A stretch of 64,000 nucleotides of DNA from NCBI RefSeq assembly GCF_029027965.1, contig NZ_CP119082.1:1158001-1222000 (forward strand). The letters run 5' to 3'. How positions within the stretch are numbered: the stretch's first letter is position 1; each line of letters opens with the position of its first letter. The translations under genes were made by a program, and so were the position numbers. Shown one piece after another: positions 8,140 to 16,691 of this stretch. This stretch comes from Paracoccus sp. S3-43. Lineage in GTDB: Bacteria > Pseudomonadota > Alphaproteobacteria > Rhodobacterales > Rhodobacteraceae. A model generated the notes under the pieces. The model searched no databases. It had not been told where the DNA came from and saw only the letters and a list, made by a program, of their open reading frames with translations.

Positions 8140-8730
8140 ATGCGGCTCGCGGAGCTCTCGGACATTCACTCCGGCTACACGGCGCGCGGCAGGCTCGATC
8201 CGCTGTCGGAGGGTGGCGTGCCGGCGCTTCAACTGCGTGACGTCGGAACGAACGGTGAAGCGCCAGGACCGGACTTCCAGAGGTACGACCTGGACAAGCT
8301 GTCCGACCGATACTTCGTCCGCGGCGGCGAGGTCGTCTTTCGATCGCGTGGCGAGCCGAACGCCGCGGTGGCCATTCCCGCTTCGCTGCCGGAGCCCGTC
8401 GTGGTCATTGTCCCGTTGGTGATCGTTCGCCCCGACAGGGACCGCGTTCTCCCGGAATACGTGGCGTGGGCCATCAACCAGCCCGATGCGCAGCGCAGGC
8501 TCGGCGCAGAAGCACAAGGCACAAGCCTCAGGATGATCCCGATGGCGGTCCTCGAGAACCTCGAGATTGCCGTGCCCGACCTGCCCACGCAGAAACGTAT
8601 CGTCGAACTCGATGCCCTCGCCCGGCAGGAGGGACAACTGCTCCGGCAACTCGCCGCTCGCCGCGAAGAACTCGTAAGCGCCATTCTCGGCGAGGCCGCG
8701 AAGGCCGCCGACCAGAAGGAAATTGCCTGA
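8140..8730 (+). CDS. half-size type I restriction specificity subunit (single TRD)
   Basis: The protein has 196 residues, about half a normal HsdS. It has one target-recognition domain (starting RLAELSDIHSGYTARGRLDP, with VPALQLRDVGTNG and FVRGGEVVFRSRGEPNAAV) and one C-terminal coiled helix (LPTQKRIVELDALARQEGQL). Half-size HsdS proteins can dimerise to read symmetric sites; this one might do that, or be a remnant. It overlaps the hsdM start by one base, and a full-size HsdS follows hsdM. Two specificity proteins in one operon is unusual. Confidence 0.75.
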   Translation: MRLAELSDIHSGYTARGRLDPLSEGGVPALQLRDVGTNGEAPGPDFQRYDLDKLSDRYFVRGGEVVFRSRGEPNAAVAIPASLPEPVVVIVPLVIVRPDRDRVLPEYVAWAINQPDAQRRLGAEAQGTSLRMIPMAVLENLEIAVPDLPTQKRIVELDALARQEGQLLRQLAARREELVSAILGEAAKAADQKEIA

Positions 8731-10247
8731 TGACCGATCAGATTACCCAACAGCAGATCAATCAAACCGCCTGGGCGGCCTGCGACACCTTCCGGGGCGC
8801 CGTCGATGCCGGCCAGTACAAGGACTACATCCTCGTCATGTTGTTCCTGAAGTACATTTCGGACCTCTGGAACGACCATCTCGAAACCTACCGCAAGCAG
8901 TATGGCGACGACGTGGCCCGCATTCGCCGCCGCCTCGAGCGCGAGCGCTTCATCCTGCCAGAGGGCGCCAGCTTCTACGACCTCTACGCCCAGCGGAACG
9001 AGGCCAATATCGGCGAGCTGATCAACATCGCGCTGGAGAAGATCGAGGACGCGAACCGGGCCAAGCTCGAGGGCGTCTTCCGCAACATCGACTTCAACTC
9101 CGAGGCCAATCTCGGCCGCCCTAAGGATCGCAACCGCCGCCTGAAGAATCTTCTCGAGGACTTCGCCAAGCCTGCGCTCGACCTGCGCCCGTCGCGGGTG
9201 ACCGAGGACATCATCGGCGAGTGCTACATCTACCTGATCTCGCGCTTCGCCTCGGACGCCGGAAAGAAGGCGGGCGAGTTCTACACGCCCACCGCCGTCT
9301 CGCGCCTGCTCGCCAAACTGGCGGCGCCGCAGCCCGGCAACACGATCTGCGATCCCGCCTGCGGGTCGGGCTCGCTGCTGATCCAGGCCTCGCAGGAGGT
9401 GGGATCCGAGAACTTCGCCCTCTACGGGCAGGAGGTGAACGGGGCGACCTGGGCGCTGGCGCGCATGAACATGTTCCTGCACGCCAAGGACGCCGCCCGC
9501 ATCGAGTGGTGCGACACGCTCAACAGCCCCGCGCTGGTCGAGGGCGACCACCTGATGCGCTTCGACGTGGTGCTCGCCAATCCGCCGTTCTCGCTCGACA
9601 AATGGGGCGCCGAGAACGCCGAAAGCGACCCCTACAGGCGCTTCTGGCGCGGCGTGCCGCCCAGGTCCAAGGGCGACTACGCCTTCATCACCCACATGAT
9701 CGAGATCGCCAGGCGCCAGTCCGGTCGCGTGGCGGTGATCGTGCCGCATGGCGTGCTGTTCCGGGGCGGGGCCGAGGGGCGCATCCGGCAGCAGCTGATC
9801 GAGGAGAACCTGCTCGACGCCGTCGTCGGCCTGCCCGCCAACCTGTTCACCACCACGGGGATCCCGGTCGCCATCCTGATCTTCGACCGCTCGCGCGAGG
9901 AAGGCGGCGCGAACGCGGACCGGCGCGACGTGCTGTTCATCGACGCCAGCAAGGAGTTCACGCCGGGCAAGACCCAGAACGTGATGGATGACGCGCATGT
10001 GGCGAAGGTGCTGGAGACCTACGCCACCCGCGCCGAAGTCGAGCGGTATTCGCACCGGGCAAGCCCGGAGGAGATCGCCGAGAACGGCTACAACCTCAAC
10101 ATCCCCCGCTACGTCGACACGTTCGAGCCCGAGGAAGAGATCGACGTGGCCGCTGTGCAGAAGGACATCCTGCGGATCGAGGCAGAGCTGGCCGAGGTCC
10201 GGGCAAAGATGGCCGGATACCTGAAGGAGCTCGGCGTTGATGCTTGA
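8730..10247 (+). CDS. hsdM: type I restriction-modification methyltransferase
   Basis: The protein has 505 residues. The N-terminal HsdM domain (QQINQTAWAACDTFRGAVDAG, residues about 8-28) is followed by an N6-adenine methylase fold with SAM-binding CDPACGSGSLL near residue 207 and the catalytic NPPF motif near residue 283 (VVLANPPFSLDKWG). Length matches the family. It adds methyl groups to adenines in the recognition site set by HsdS and is also needed for cutting by HsdR. The start overlaps the upstream half-HsdS stop (TGATG), and its own end overlaps the next hsdS. Confidence 0.95.
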   Translation: MTDQITQQQINQTAWAACDTFRGAVDAGQYKDYILVMLFLKYISDLWNDHLETYRKQYGDDVARIRRRLERERFILPEGASFYDLYAQRNEANIGELINIALEKIEDANRAKLEGVFRNIDFNSEANLGRPKDRNRRLKNLLEDFAKPALDLRPSRVTEDIIGECYIYLISRFASDAGKKAGEFYTPTAVSRLLAKLAAPQPGNTICDPACGSGSLLIQASQEVGSENFALYGQEVNGATWALARMNMFLHAKDAARIEWCDTLNSPALVEGDHLMRFDVVLANPPFSLDKWGAENAESDPYRRFWRGVPPRSKGDYAFITHMIEIARRQSGRVAVIVPHGVLFRGGAEGRIRQQLIEENLLDAVVGLPANLFTTTGIPVAILIFDRSREEGGANADRRDVLFIDASKEFTPGKTQNVMDDAHVAKVLETYATRAEVERYSHRASPEEIAENGYNLNIPRYVDTFEPEEEIDVAAVQKDILRIEAELAEVRAKMAGYLKELGVDA

Positions 10248-11502
10248 TGGCGGCGATACCTTAAAGCCGTTTCCCGATCTCGGACGTGCCTTGCCAAAGG
10301 GTTGGCGAAGAGCCCGGCTGGATGACGTTGCCGACCGCGCGAGCGGCCACACACCGGATCAAGGAAGACCGGAGTATTGGAATGGCGGCGTGGCTTGGGT
10401 CTCATTGGCGGATAGTGCCAAGCTCGACCAAGGATACATATCCGAAACCGACAAGCAGATTTCTCACCTTGGCATCAGACACTCATCAGCCGTCTTGCTG
10501 CCACCGGAAACGGTGATTCTGTCGCGGGATGCAGGGGTCGGAAAGTCTGCTGTCCTGAAGAGCGAAATGGCTGTCAGTCAGCATTTTATCGCTTGGTCCT
10601 GCTCCGCCAAGAGGGTTCTCGATCCGTGGTTTCTTTATGCGTGGATGCAGACGCAGAAGCCCTTCTTTGAGCGCATGGCTGTTGGCTCGACGATCAAGAC
10701 CATTGGTTTGCCGATCTTCAAGCGCCTGACTATCGATTTCCCCCCCCTCCCCGAACAGCGCAGGATCGCCGCGATCCTGCGGACCTGGGACGAGGCGCTC
10801 GAAAAGCTCGCCGCGCTTCGCGCCGCCAAGGCGCGGCGGCTTGAAGGCATCGCCCAGCAGCTTCTGGCCCCCAGCCGGGCAATCGGGCGGGGTGTGCCGC
10901 AGTCGAACTGGGCGCCAAGCAGCTTTGGCGACGTGTTCGAGGAGCGGCAGGACAAGAACGCTGGTCTGGGTTCGGACGATGTCGTCACAGTTGGAAAATA
11001 CGCCATCCGCAAGCAGTCGGAACACTTCACGCGGAGCGTCGCCAGCAAGGATTTGTCGAACTACTGGACGATTTCGCCCGGCGATTTTGTCTACGATCCC
11101 ATGTCCGCATATTACGGAGCTATCGGACGGTACGCGGGCTCAGCCGACGGGATCGTGAGTCCTGCCTACAGGGTCATCAAGCTGAGCCCCGACGTCGATC
11201 CTGAATTCATGGTCGCGCTCCTTCGCACACATCACGTCCGGTTCCTGCTGGAAGCGCGGTCGAGCCAAGGGAACAAGGAGGGAAAGCGCCGTCTCCTGCA
11301 ACGCGATGAATTCGAAAGCATCGAGTTCAAGCTGCCCTCAAGGGAGGCGCAACGCGAGATCGCCGCGAAGCTTGCGGTGTTTCGCACCGACCTGGAACTG
11401 ACCGAACGCGAAATCGAAGCCGTAGCTCTGCAGAAGCGCGGCCTCATGCAGAAGCTGCTGACGGGCGAATGGCGGGTCAAGCTGGAGGCGCCGGTTGCCT
11501 GA
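10240..11502 (+). CDS. hsdS: type I restriction specificity subunit
   Basis: The protein has 420 residues with two target-recognition domains. The first (about 20-150) ends in the conserved LPEQRRIAAILRTWDEALEK helix, and the second (about 225-375) ends in AQREIAAKLAVFRTDLE. The two helices separate the DNA-contact domains in HsdS, so this is the full-length architecture. It selects the two half-sites for the methylase and nuclease. The ATG at 10240 lies inside the end of hsdM (eight-base overlap). Base content in its N-terminal half (about 10260-10740) is less GC-rich than its neighbours, as expected for a swapped specificity domain. Confidence 0.9.
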   Translation: MLDGGDTLKPFPDLGRALPKGWRRARLDDVADRASGHTPDQGRPEYWNGGVAWVSLADSAKLDQGYISETDKQISHLGIRHSSAVLLPPETVILSRDAGVGKSAVLKSEMAVSQHFIAWSCSAKRVLDPWFLYAWMQTQKPFFERMAVGSTIKTIGLPIFKRLTIDFPPLPEQRRIAAILRTWDEALEKLAALRAAKARRLEGIAQQLLAPSRAIGRGVPQSNWAPSSFGDVFEERQDKNAGLGSDDVVTVGKYAIRKQSEHFTRSVASKDLSNYWTISPGDFVYDPMSAYYGAIGRYAGSADGIVSPAYRVIKLSPDVDPEFMVALLRTHHVRFLLEARSSQGNKEGKRRLLQRDEFESIEFKLPSREAQREIAAKLAVFRTDLELTEREIEAVALQKRGLMQKLLTGEWRVKLEAPVA

Positions 11503-12226
11503 CTTCTCCGACTTCATCGTTTATGCCGACGAGAGCGGCGATCACGGGATGGTCAGCATCGACCCGCAATATCCCGTCTTCGCGCTGACCTTCTGCGTCA
11601 TGCGCAAGGACGAATACGTCAGCGCCATCGTGCCCGCCATGCAGCGGTTCAAGTTCGGCATCTGGGGCCACGACTCGGTCGTCCTGCACGAACATGAAAT
11701 CCGCAAGAGCCTCGGCCCCTTCGGCCTGCTTCGCACCGACCGGGCGCTGCGCACCCGCTTCTTCGACGAGCTCAACGCGCTGATGGACGCAGCGCCGATG
11801 ACGATCTTCGCTTCGGTCATCGACAAGGAAAAGCACCGCGCGAAATACGCGAACCCCTGGAACCCCTACGAGATCGCCCTGCATTTCTGCATGGAGCGGC
11901 TGCAGGCCATGATGAACCGCTTCGAGCAGCACGGGAAGACCGTTCACGTCGTGTTCGAGAGCCGGGGCGCCAAGGAAGATGCCGAGCTTGAACTGGAGTT
12001 CCGCCGCATCGCCAGCAACCAGAGCCATTGGGGCTACCGCCGGCACGACTTCAGCCGCTTCGACTTCCAGCCGGTTTTCATCCCGAAGGCCGCGAATGCC
12101 TCGGGCTTGCAGCTGGCCGACCTGACGGCCCGGCCCATCGCGCTGTCGCGGCTGCGCCCGGGCCAGCCGAACCGCGCGTTCGAGATCATCGAGCCCAAGC
12201 TGGGAGGGCTCAAATGCTTCCCCTAA
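11495..12226 (+). CDS. DUF3800 protein of the restriction operon
   Basis: The protein has 243 residues. The opening FIVYADESGDHG is the DUF3800 signature, and FIPKAANASGLQLADLTARP near the C-terminus is its second conserved acidic part. The Asp/Glu residues resemble an RNase H-like fold, so a nuclease-like role is possible, though unproven. The start is probably TTG at 11495, eight bases into the end of hsdS. DUF3800 genes often sit in restriction or defence operons, and here it lies between hsdS and hsdR. Confidence 0.8.
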   Translation: MPDFSDFIVYADESGDHGMVSIDPQYPVFALTFCVMRKDEYVSAIVPAMQRFKFGIWGHDSVVLHEHEIRKSLGPFGLLRTDRALRTRFFDELNALMDAAPMTIFASVIDKEKHRAKYANPWNPYEIALHFCMERLQAMMNRFEQHGKTVHVVFESRGAKEDAELELEFRRIASNQSHWGYRRHDFSRFDFQPVFIPKAANASGLQLADLTARPIALSRLRPGQPNRAFEIIEPKLGGLKCFP

Positions 12227-12249
12227 GCGCTTGTCAGACAGGAAAAAAC

Positions 12250-12280
12250 AAAGGGGCCCCGGAAACTCCAGGACCCCTTT
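12250..12280 (-). terminator. minus-strand hairpin and T-run upstream of hsdR
   Basis: Arms AAAGGGG (12250-12256) and CCCCTTT (12274-12280), extended inward by CC/GG, form a stem whose minus-strand copy is followed by a TGTTTTTT tail. It would end transcription coming antisense from the hsdR side. No minus-strand gene is seen there, so it may block antisense transcription, or be part of the hsdR leader. Confidence 0.45.
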
Positions 12281-12368
12281 GTCGACCGGGAAATGCCCAA
12301 TCCTTTGGTCCGTATATAGCCACAGAGCCCCTTGACCGCAAGTTAATCCGGGCCCGGGAGCGCGCCCC

Positions 12369-15300
12369 ATGACCTTCAACGCCGCCGAGAAACACCAGTC
12401 CCAGGTGCCAGCGCTGCAACTGCTGGTGGCCCTCGGGTTTAAGCCGCTCTCGCAGGAGGAGGCGCTGCGCCTCCGCGGCGGGCGCCTGCGGAACGTCGTG
12501 CTGGACGACGTACTCGCCGAGCAGCTGATGCGCATCAACCGCTTTACCCATCGGGGCCGCGAGTACGGCTTCGACCTCGAGGACGCGCACGAGGCGATGC
12601 GGCGGCTAAAGCCCACGCCAGATCGGCTGAAGGGGCTGCGCGGGACGAACCAGGACATCTACGACACGCTCGTCCTCGGCACGACGATCACGAAGTCCAT
12701 CGACGGCGATTCGAAGAGCTACTCGTTCCGCTACATCGATTGGGAGCAGCCCGAGAACAACGTCTTCCACGTCACTGCGGAGTTCTCGGTCGAGAGGACC
12801 GCGTCGAGTCAGACCAAGCGCTGCGACATCGTTGCGTTCGTCAACGGTATCCCGATCCTGGTGATCGAGAACAAGCGGCCGACCGAGAGCCTGAAGAAGG
12901 CGGACAGCCAGCTGATCGGCTACCAGAACGAGGACAACATCCCGCAGCTCTTCCATTTCGCCCAGCTGCTAACGGCCATGAACCGCAACGAGGCGCGCTA
13001 CGCGACGGTCGGGACGCCGCGTAAGTTCTGGCAGACCTGGCGCGACGAAGAGGATACCGACGAGGCCATCGCGCCCTTCGCCAACCGCGTGCTCACCGCG
13101 GTGGAGAAGGACGCCATCTTCTCCGGTGATTTCGCGGGCGCGCGCGCCTATTTCGACGCGATGGCCGCCGAGGGCGACCGCGCGGTCACGGTTCAGGACC
13201 GGACGGTGTACGCGCTTTGCCGGCCGGAGCGGCTGCTCGATCTCATCCGCCGCTTCACCGTGTTCGACGGCGGCGTCCGCAAGGTGGCACGCCATCAGCA
13301 GTTCTTCGGGATCCGCCGCGCAGTCGAGACGGTCAAGCAGCACGACGTTAGCGGCGCCCGCAAGGGCGGCGTGATCTGGCACACCCAGGGTTCGGGCAAG
13401 TCACTGACCATGGTGATGCTGGGGCGGTCGCTCGCTCTCGAGCGAAGCATCGAAAACCCGCGGATCCTCATCGTCACGGACCGCGACGATCTCGACAAGC
13501 AGATCAAGGACACGTTCAAGTCGTGTGATTTGGAGCCGGTCCGCGCGACGAGCGGGTCTCACCTTCTGGAGCTCGTCCAGAACAAGGCTCCGCTGGTCAC
13601 CACGATCATCAACAAGTTCGACACGGCGCTGAGGAACAGCAAGCTGGCGGACGACGACCCGAACATCTTCGTGCTGGTCGACGAGAGCCACAGGACGCAG
13701 ACGGGGCGCTACGGCGGCCACAGCCAGTTCGCCGCCAAGATGCGACGCCTCCTGCCCAAGGCCTGCTACCTCGGCTTCACCGGCACGCCCCTGCTGAAGA
13801 AGGAGAAGAACACGCTTTCGACCTTCGGGCGGCTAATCCACCGCTACGCCATCGACGAGGCGGTCGCCGACGGCGCCGTCGTGCCGCTGCTCTACGAGGG
13901 ACGACTTGTGGAGCAGCAGGTCTCTGGCACCGTGATTGACCGCTGGTTCGAGAAGATCAGCGAGGGGCTCACCGAGGACCAGAAGCGTGATCTGAAGCGC
14001 AAGTTCTCCCGGATGGACGCGTTGGCCAAGACTGACCAGGCCATCCGAGCCAAGGCGTTCGACATCTCCGAGCACTATCGCCAGCACTGGCAGGGGACCG
14101 GCTTCAAGGCGCAGCTCGTTGCCCCCTCGAAGGCCGCGGCCGTCCGCTTCAAGGAGGTTCTCGACGAGATCGGCCATGTCTCGAGTGCGATCGTCATCTC
14201 CCCGCCGGATGAGAACGAGGGCAACGAGGAGGTCGACCAGGAATCCAAGGACCTCGTCCGCCGCTTCTGGTCGCAGATGATGGCGCGGTACAAGACCGAG
14301 GAAGAGTACAATCGCCAGATCATCGATGCCTTCAAGGGTTCCGGCGATCCGGAGATCCTGATCGTCGTCTCCAAGCTCCTCACCGGCTTCGACGCGCCCC
14401 GGAACACGGTCCTTTATGTCTGCAAGTCCCTGAAGGAACACAATCTCCTGCAGGCGATTGCGCGGGTGAACCGGCTCTACGAGGACGGCGGAACGGAGAA
14501 ACAGTTCGGCTTCATCGTCGACTATGAGGGGCTGCTGGGCGAGCTGGACAGTGCGCTGACGACGTACAGCGCCTTCGAAGGCTACGAGGCGGCTGACCTC
14601 GCCGGAACGGTGCATGACGTCCGCGAGGAGATCCGCAAGCTGCCCCAGCTGCACGATCAGCTCTGGGATCTGTTCAAACCGGTTCGAAACAAGAAGGACA
14701 TGGAGCAGTTCGAGCAGCACCTCGCTGACGAGGCGCTGCGCCATGAGTTCTACGGGCGCCTCAAGGCATTCAGCCGCTGCCTGCACATCTCGCTCTCGTC
14801 CGACAAGCTGTTCGATGTCTTCGACGAGGCCAAGATCGATGCCCTGAAACGCGACTGGAAGCAGTTCTCCGAACTCAAGCGCTCGGTCCAGCTCCGCTAC
14901 CAGGAGACGGTCGATGTCCGCGAGTTCGAGCCGAAGATCCAGAAGCTCCTTGATGACCACGTCGTGGCAATGCCGGCGGAAACCATCATCGAGGTGGTCA
15001 ACATCAACGATCCCGACGCGCTGAAGGCCGTCGTCGAGGAGACAGGGGTCTCTGAGGCGTCGAGGGCCGACCGCATCGCCAGCGCAACCCGGCGGGCGAT
15101 CACCGAGAAGATGGATGAGGACCCGACGTTCTACAAACAGTTCTCCGAGCTGCTCGAAGAGACCATCCGCGCCTACCGCGAGAAGCGGCTGTCCGAGCGC
15201 GAATACCTGAACAGCGTCGTGGACCTCGCGAGCAAGGTCGCGCGCAAGGATCGCGGCCGCGATGTTCCGGAAAGCATCCGGGGCGATGAGGATGCGCAGG

Positions 15301-15584
15301 CGTTCTTCGGGATCCTGGACGGTCAGCTGAAGACCGAAGGCGATGAGCTGGTAGCCGGCGACGATGCCGCAGCGATCGCTCAACAGATCATCGACATCAT
15401 CAAGTCCCACCTGATCGTGGACATCTGGTCGAACGAGGTGGCCCAGAACAATCTGCGGAACGCCATCGATGACTACTTCTTCGACGTCCTGCGCGACGAA
15501 AAGGGCGTCGAACTGCCCGTGGAGGTCCTCGACGAGCTCGAACTGAAGATTATGGACCTCGCCCGAGCCCGGTTCGCAGCATGA
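12369..15584 (+). CDS. hsdR: type I restriction endonuclease, HsdR subunit
   Basis: The protein has 1071 residues. The nuclease part shows RCDIVAFVNGIPILVIENKR (PD-(D/E)XK, with the Glu and Lys near residues 164-166). The motor part has Walker A HTQGSGKS near residue 338, the helicase DEAD-like motif VDESHRTQ near residue 436, then GFTGTPLLKKEKNT, SKLLTGFDAP and QAIARVNRLYED, all typical HsdR motifs. It translocates DNA with ATP and cuts away from the site. It is the largest member of the operon and sits after DUF3800, with a 142-base gap containing the hairpin described. Length and motifs are complete, so it looks active. Confidence 0.95.
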   Translation: MTFNAAEKHQSQVPALQLLVALGFKPLSQEEALRLRGGRLRNVVLDDVLAEQLMRINRFTHRGREYGFDLEDAHEAMRRLKPTPDRLKGLRGTNQDIYDTLVLGTTITKSIDGDSKSYSFRYIDWEQPENNVFHVTAEFSVERTASSQTKRCDIVAFVNGIPILVIENKRPTESLKKADSQLIGYQNEDNIPQLFHFAQLLTAMNRNEARYATVGTPRKFWQTWRDEEDTDEAIAPFANRVLTAVEKDAIFSGDFAGARAYFDAMAAEGDRAVTVQDRTVYALCRPERLLDLIRRFTVFDGGVRKVARHQQFFGIRRAVETVKQHDVSGARKGGVIWHTQGSGKSLTMVMLGRSLALERSIENPRILIVTDRDDLDKQIKDTFKSCDLEPVRATSGSHLLELVQNKAPLVTTIINKFDTALRNSKLADDDPNIFVLVDESHRTQTGRYGGHSQFAAKMRRLLPKACYLGFTGTPLLKKEKNTLSTFGRLIHRYAIDEAVADGAVVPLLYEGRLVEQQVSGTVIDRWFEKISEGLTEDQKRDLKRKFSRMDALAKTDQAIRAKAFDISEHYRQHWQGTGFKAQLVAPSKAAAVRFKEVLDEIGHVSSAIVISPPDENEGNEEVDQESKDLVRRFWSQMMARYKTEEEYNRQIIDAFKGSGDPEILIVVSKLLTGFDAPRNTVLYVCKSLKEHNLLQAIARVNRLYEDGGTEKQFGFIVDYEGLLGELDSALTTYSAFEGYEAADLAGTVHDVREEIRKLPQLHDQLWDLFKPVRNKKDMEQFEQHLADEALRHEFYGRLKAFSRCLHISLSSDKLFDVFDEAKIDALKRDWKQFSELKRSVQLRYQETVDVREFEPKIQKLLDDHVVAMPAETIIEVVNINDPDALKAVVEETGVSEASRADRIASATRRAITEKMDEDPTFYKQFSELLEETIRAYREKRLSEREYLNSVVDLASKVARKDRGRDVPESIRGDEDAQAFFGILDGQLKTEGDELVAGDDAAAIAQQIIDIIKSHLIVDIWSNEVAQNNLRNAIDDYFFDVLRDEKGVELPVEVLDELELKIMDLARARFAA

Positions 15585-16297
15585 CGCGGGAATTGCATTG
15601 CCTGCAGTACGGTGAGCAGGAGATACGATACGAAATCGTCCGCCGCCCGAGGAAGACACTGGAGATCGCCGTCGAGCCGGATGCGTCGGTGGTGATCGCG
15701 GCCCCGGAAGACGCGACACTAGACGCCATCGAAGCCAAGCTGCGGAAGCGCGCGGCATGGGTGACGAGGCAGCAACGGTACTTTGCCCAATTCCTGCCGC
15801 GGACGCCGGAGCGCAGGTTCGTCGCCGGAGAAACGCATCTTTACCTCGGGCGCCAGTACCGGCTGAAGGTCGTCCCGCATGTCCAGGAAAGCGTGAAGCT
15901 GATCCGCGGCTTCATCGTCGTGCAGACTCACCGGCCGACTAGGCCGGAGGTGACACGCGAACTGGTCGAGGCATGGTATCGAGACCGGGCCAACATCAAG
16001 TTTCCGGAACGGATCGAACTCTGTCTCGGTCTGTTCCCGGATCCCGAGGCATTCAGGCCGAAAGGTCTCATCGTACGCCAGACCCGGCAGCGATGGGGGT
16101 CCATGTCACCGGCCGGACGTCTGCTGCTGAACCGCCGCCTCGTGCAGGCGCCGGTCGACGCCATCGACTATGTGATCACCCACGAGCTCTGCCATGTGGC
16201 GGAGCCTCATCACGGCCCCGCATTCTTCGAGCTACTCGACAAGGTGATGCCCGATTGGGAGCGTCGGAAGCAACGACTGGAGCGGGCAATGGCCTGA
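15581..16297 (+). CDS. YgjP/SprT-type metallopeptidase (DUF45)
   Basis: The protein has 238 residues. The zinc motif HELCHVAEPHHG near residue 200 is HExxH-like with a third His, as in the DUF45 family (YgjP). The preceding QRWGSMSPAGRLLLNRRL is the conserved substrate-side block. The start ATG overlaps the hsdR stop (ATGA). Members often follow hsdR in type I operons, and a role in degrading unprotected HsdR has been proposed in general for such partners; that is inference here. Confidence 0.85.
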   Translation: MTRELHCLQYGEQEIRYEIVRRPRKTLEIAVEPDASVVIAAPEDATLDAIEAKLRKRAAWVTRQQRYFAQFLPRTPERRFVAGETHLYLGRQYRLKVVPHVQESVKLIRGFIVVQTHRPTRPEVTRELVEAWYRDRANIKFPERIELCLGLFPDPEAFRPKGLIVRQTRQRWGSMSPAGRLLLNRRLVQAPVDAIDYVITHELCHVAEPHHGPAFFELLDKVMPDWERRKQRLERAMA

Positions 16298-16691
16298 GAA
16301 CTTCCGAACCCGGTCGCGGCAGACGCAAACGCGACTCCAATCCAAGCAATTTCAGAGGCTTGAATTTCCTACGCTTCTACAAGAACTTACGAGAAATTCA
16401 CCAAATCCGCGCAGTCATGAGGTCCAGAGAATATCGGCCCGGAGAGACCGCTTCCGGCCCTCCCGGCACAGAGGCCGGTGCTCAGCCCCTCCTGCATAAC
16501 CCTCGAAAACAACGGAAAAATCCGGCCGCGGCCGGATCGGGAGAACGCTTTCGCGGGGGCAAGTGGCGGAGGGGATGGGCCTGATATCCAACCTTCTCTT
16601 GTGGATGCCGCCCTCATTTGCAAGGAATTTCTGAACATTAGACATGTGATCGAGTGCGGACTCTTGTCAGGCCTGTTAGTGCGGCCCGATA
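16298..16691. other. intergenic DNA with tRNA-like remnant, no gene seen
   Basis: No open frame here has credible codon use or a ribosome site. A reading of about 76 residues on the minus strand exists but looks like antisense of a tRNA flank. The notable content is the tRNA 3' remnant at 16564-16579. The segment ends at the inverted repeat of the IS1111-type element. Confidence 0.4.
16564..16579 (-). repeat. remnant of tRNA-Ser-like 3' end, possible att site
   Basis: The sixteen bases TGGCGGAGGGGATGGG read on the minus strand as CCCATCCCCTCCGCCA, the acceptor/T-stem end of a serine tRNA with CCA. The T-loop part next to it no longer matches a tRNA (the base after is C, then TGATATCC). Such stubs are left where elements integrate into tRNA genes. 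Confidence 0.4.

Noticed and set aside
8229..10352. Minus-strand reading of 707 codons opposite hsdM
   Set aside because: Same reason: antisense to the methylase with NPPF and SAM motifs.
13833..15758. Minus-strand reading of 641 codons opposite hsdR
   Set aside because: It is fully antisense to clear HsdR motifs and has no recognisable domain.
16415..16645. Small minus-strand gene in the gap after the metallopeptidase
   Set aside because: It covers the tRNA remnant and its flank; codon use is poor and similar spurious readings are common next to serine tRNA genes.
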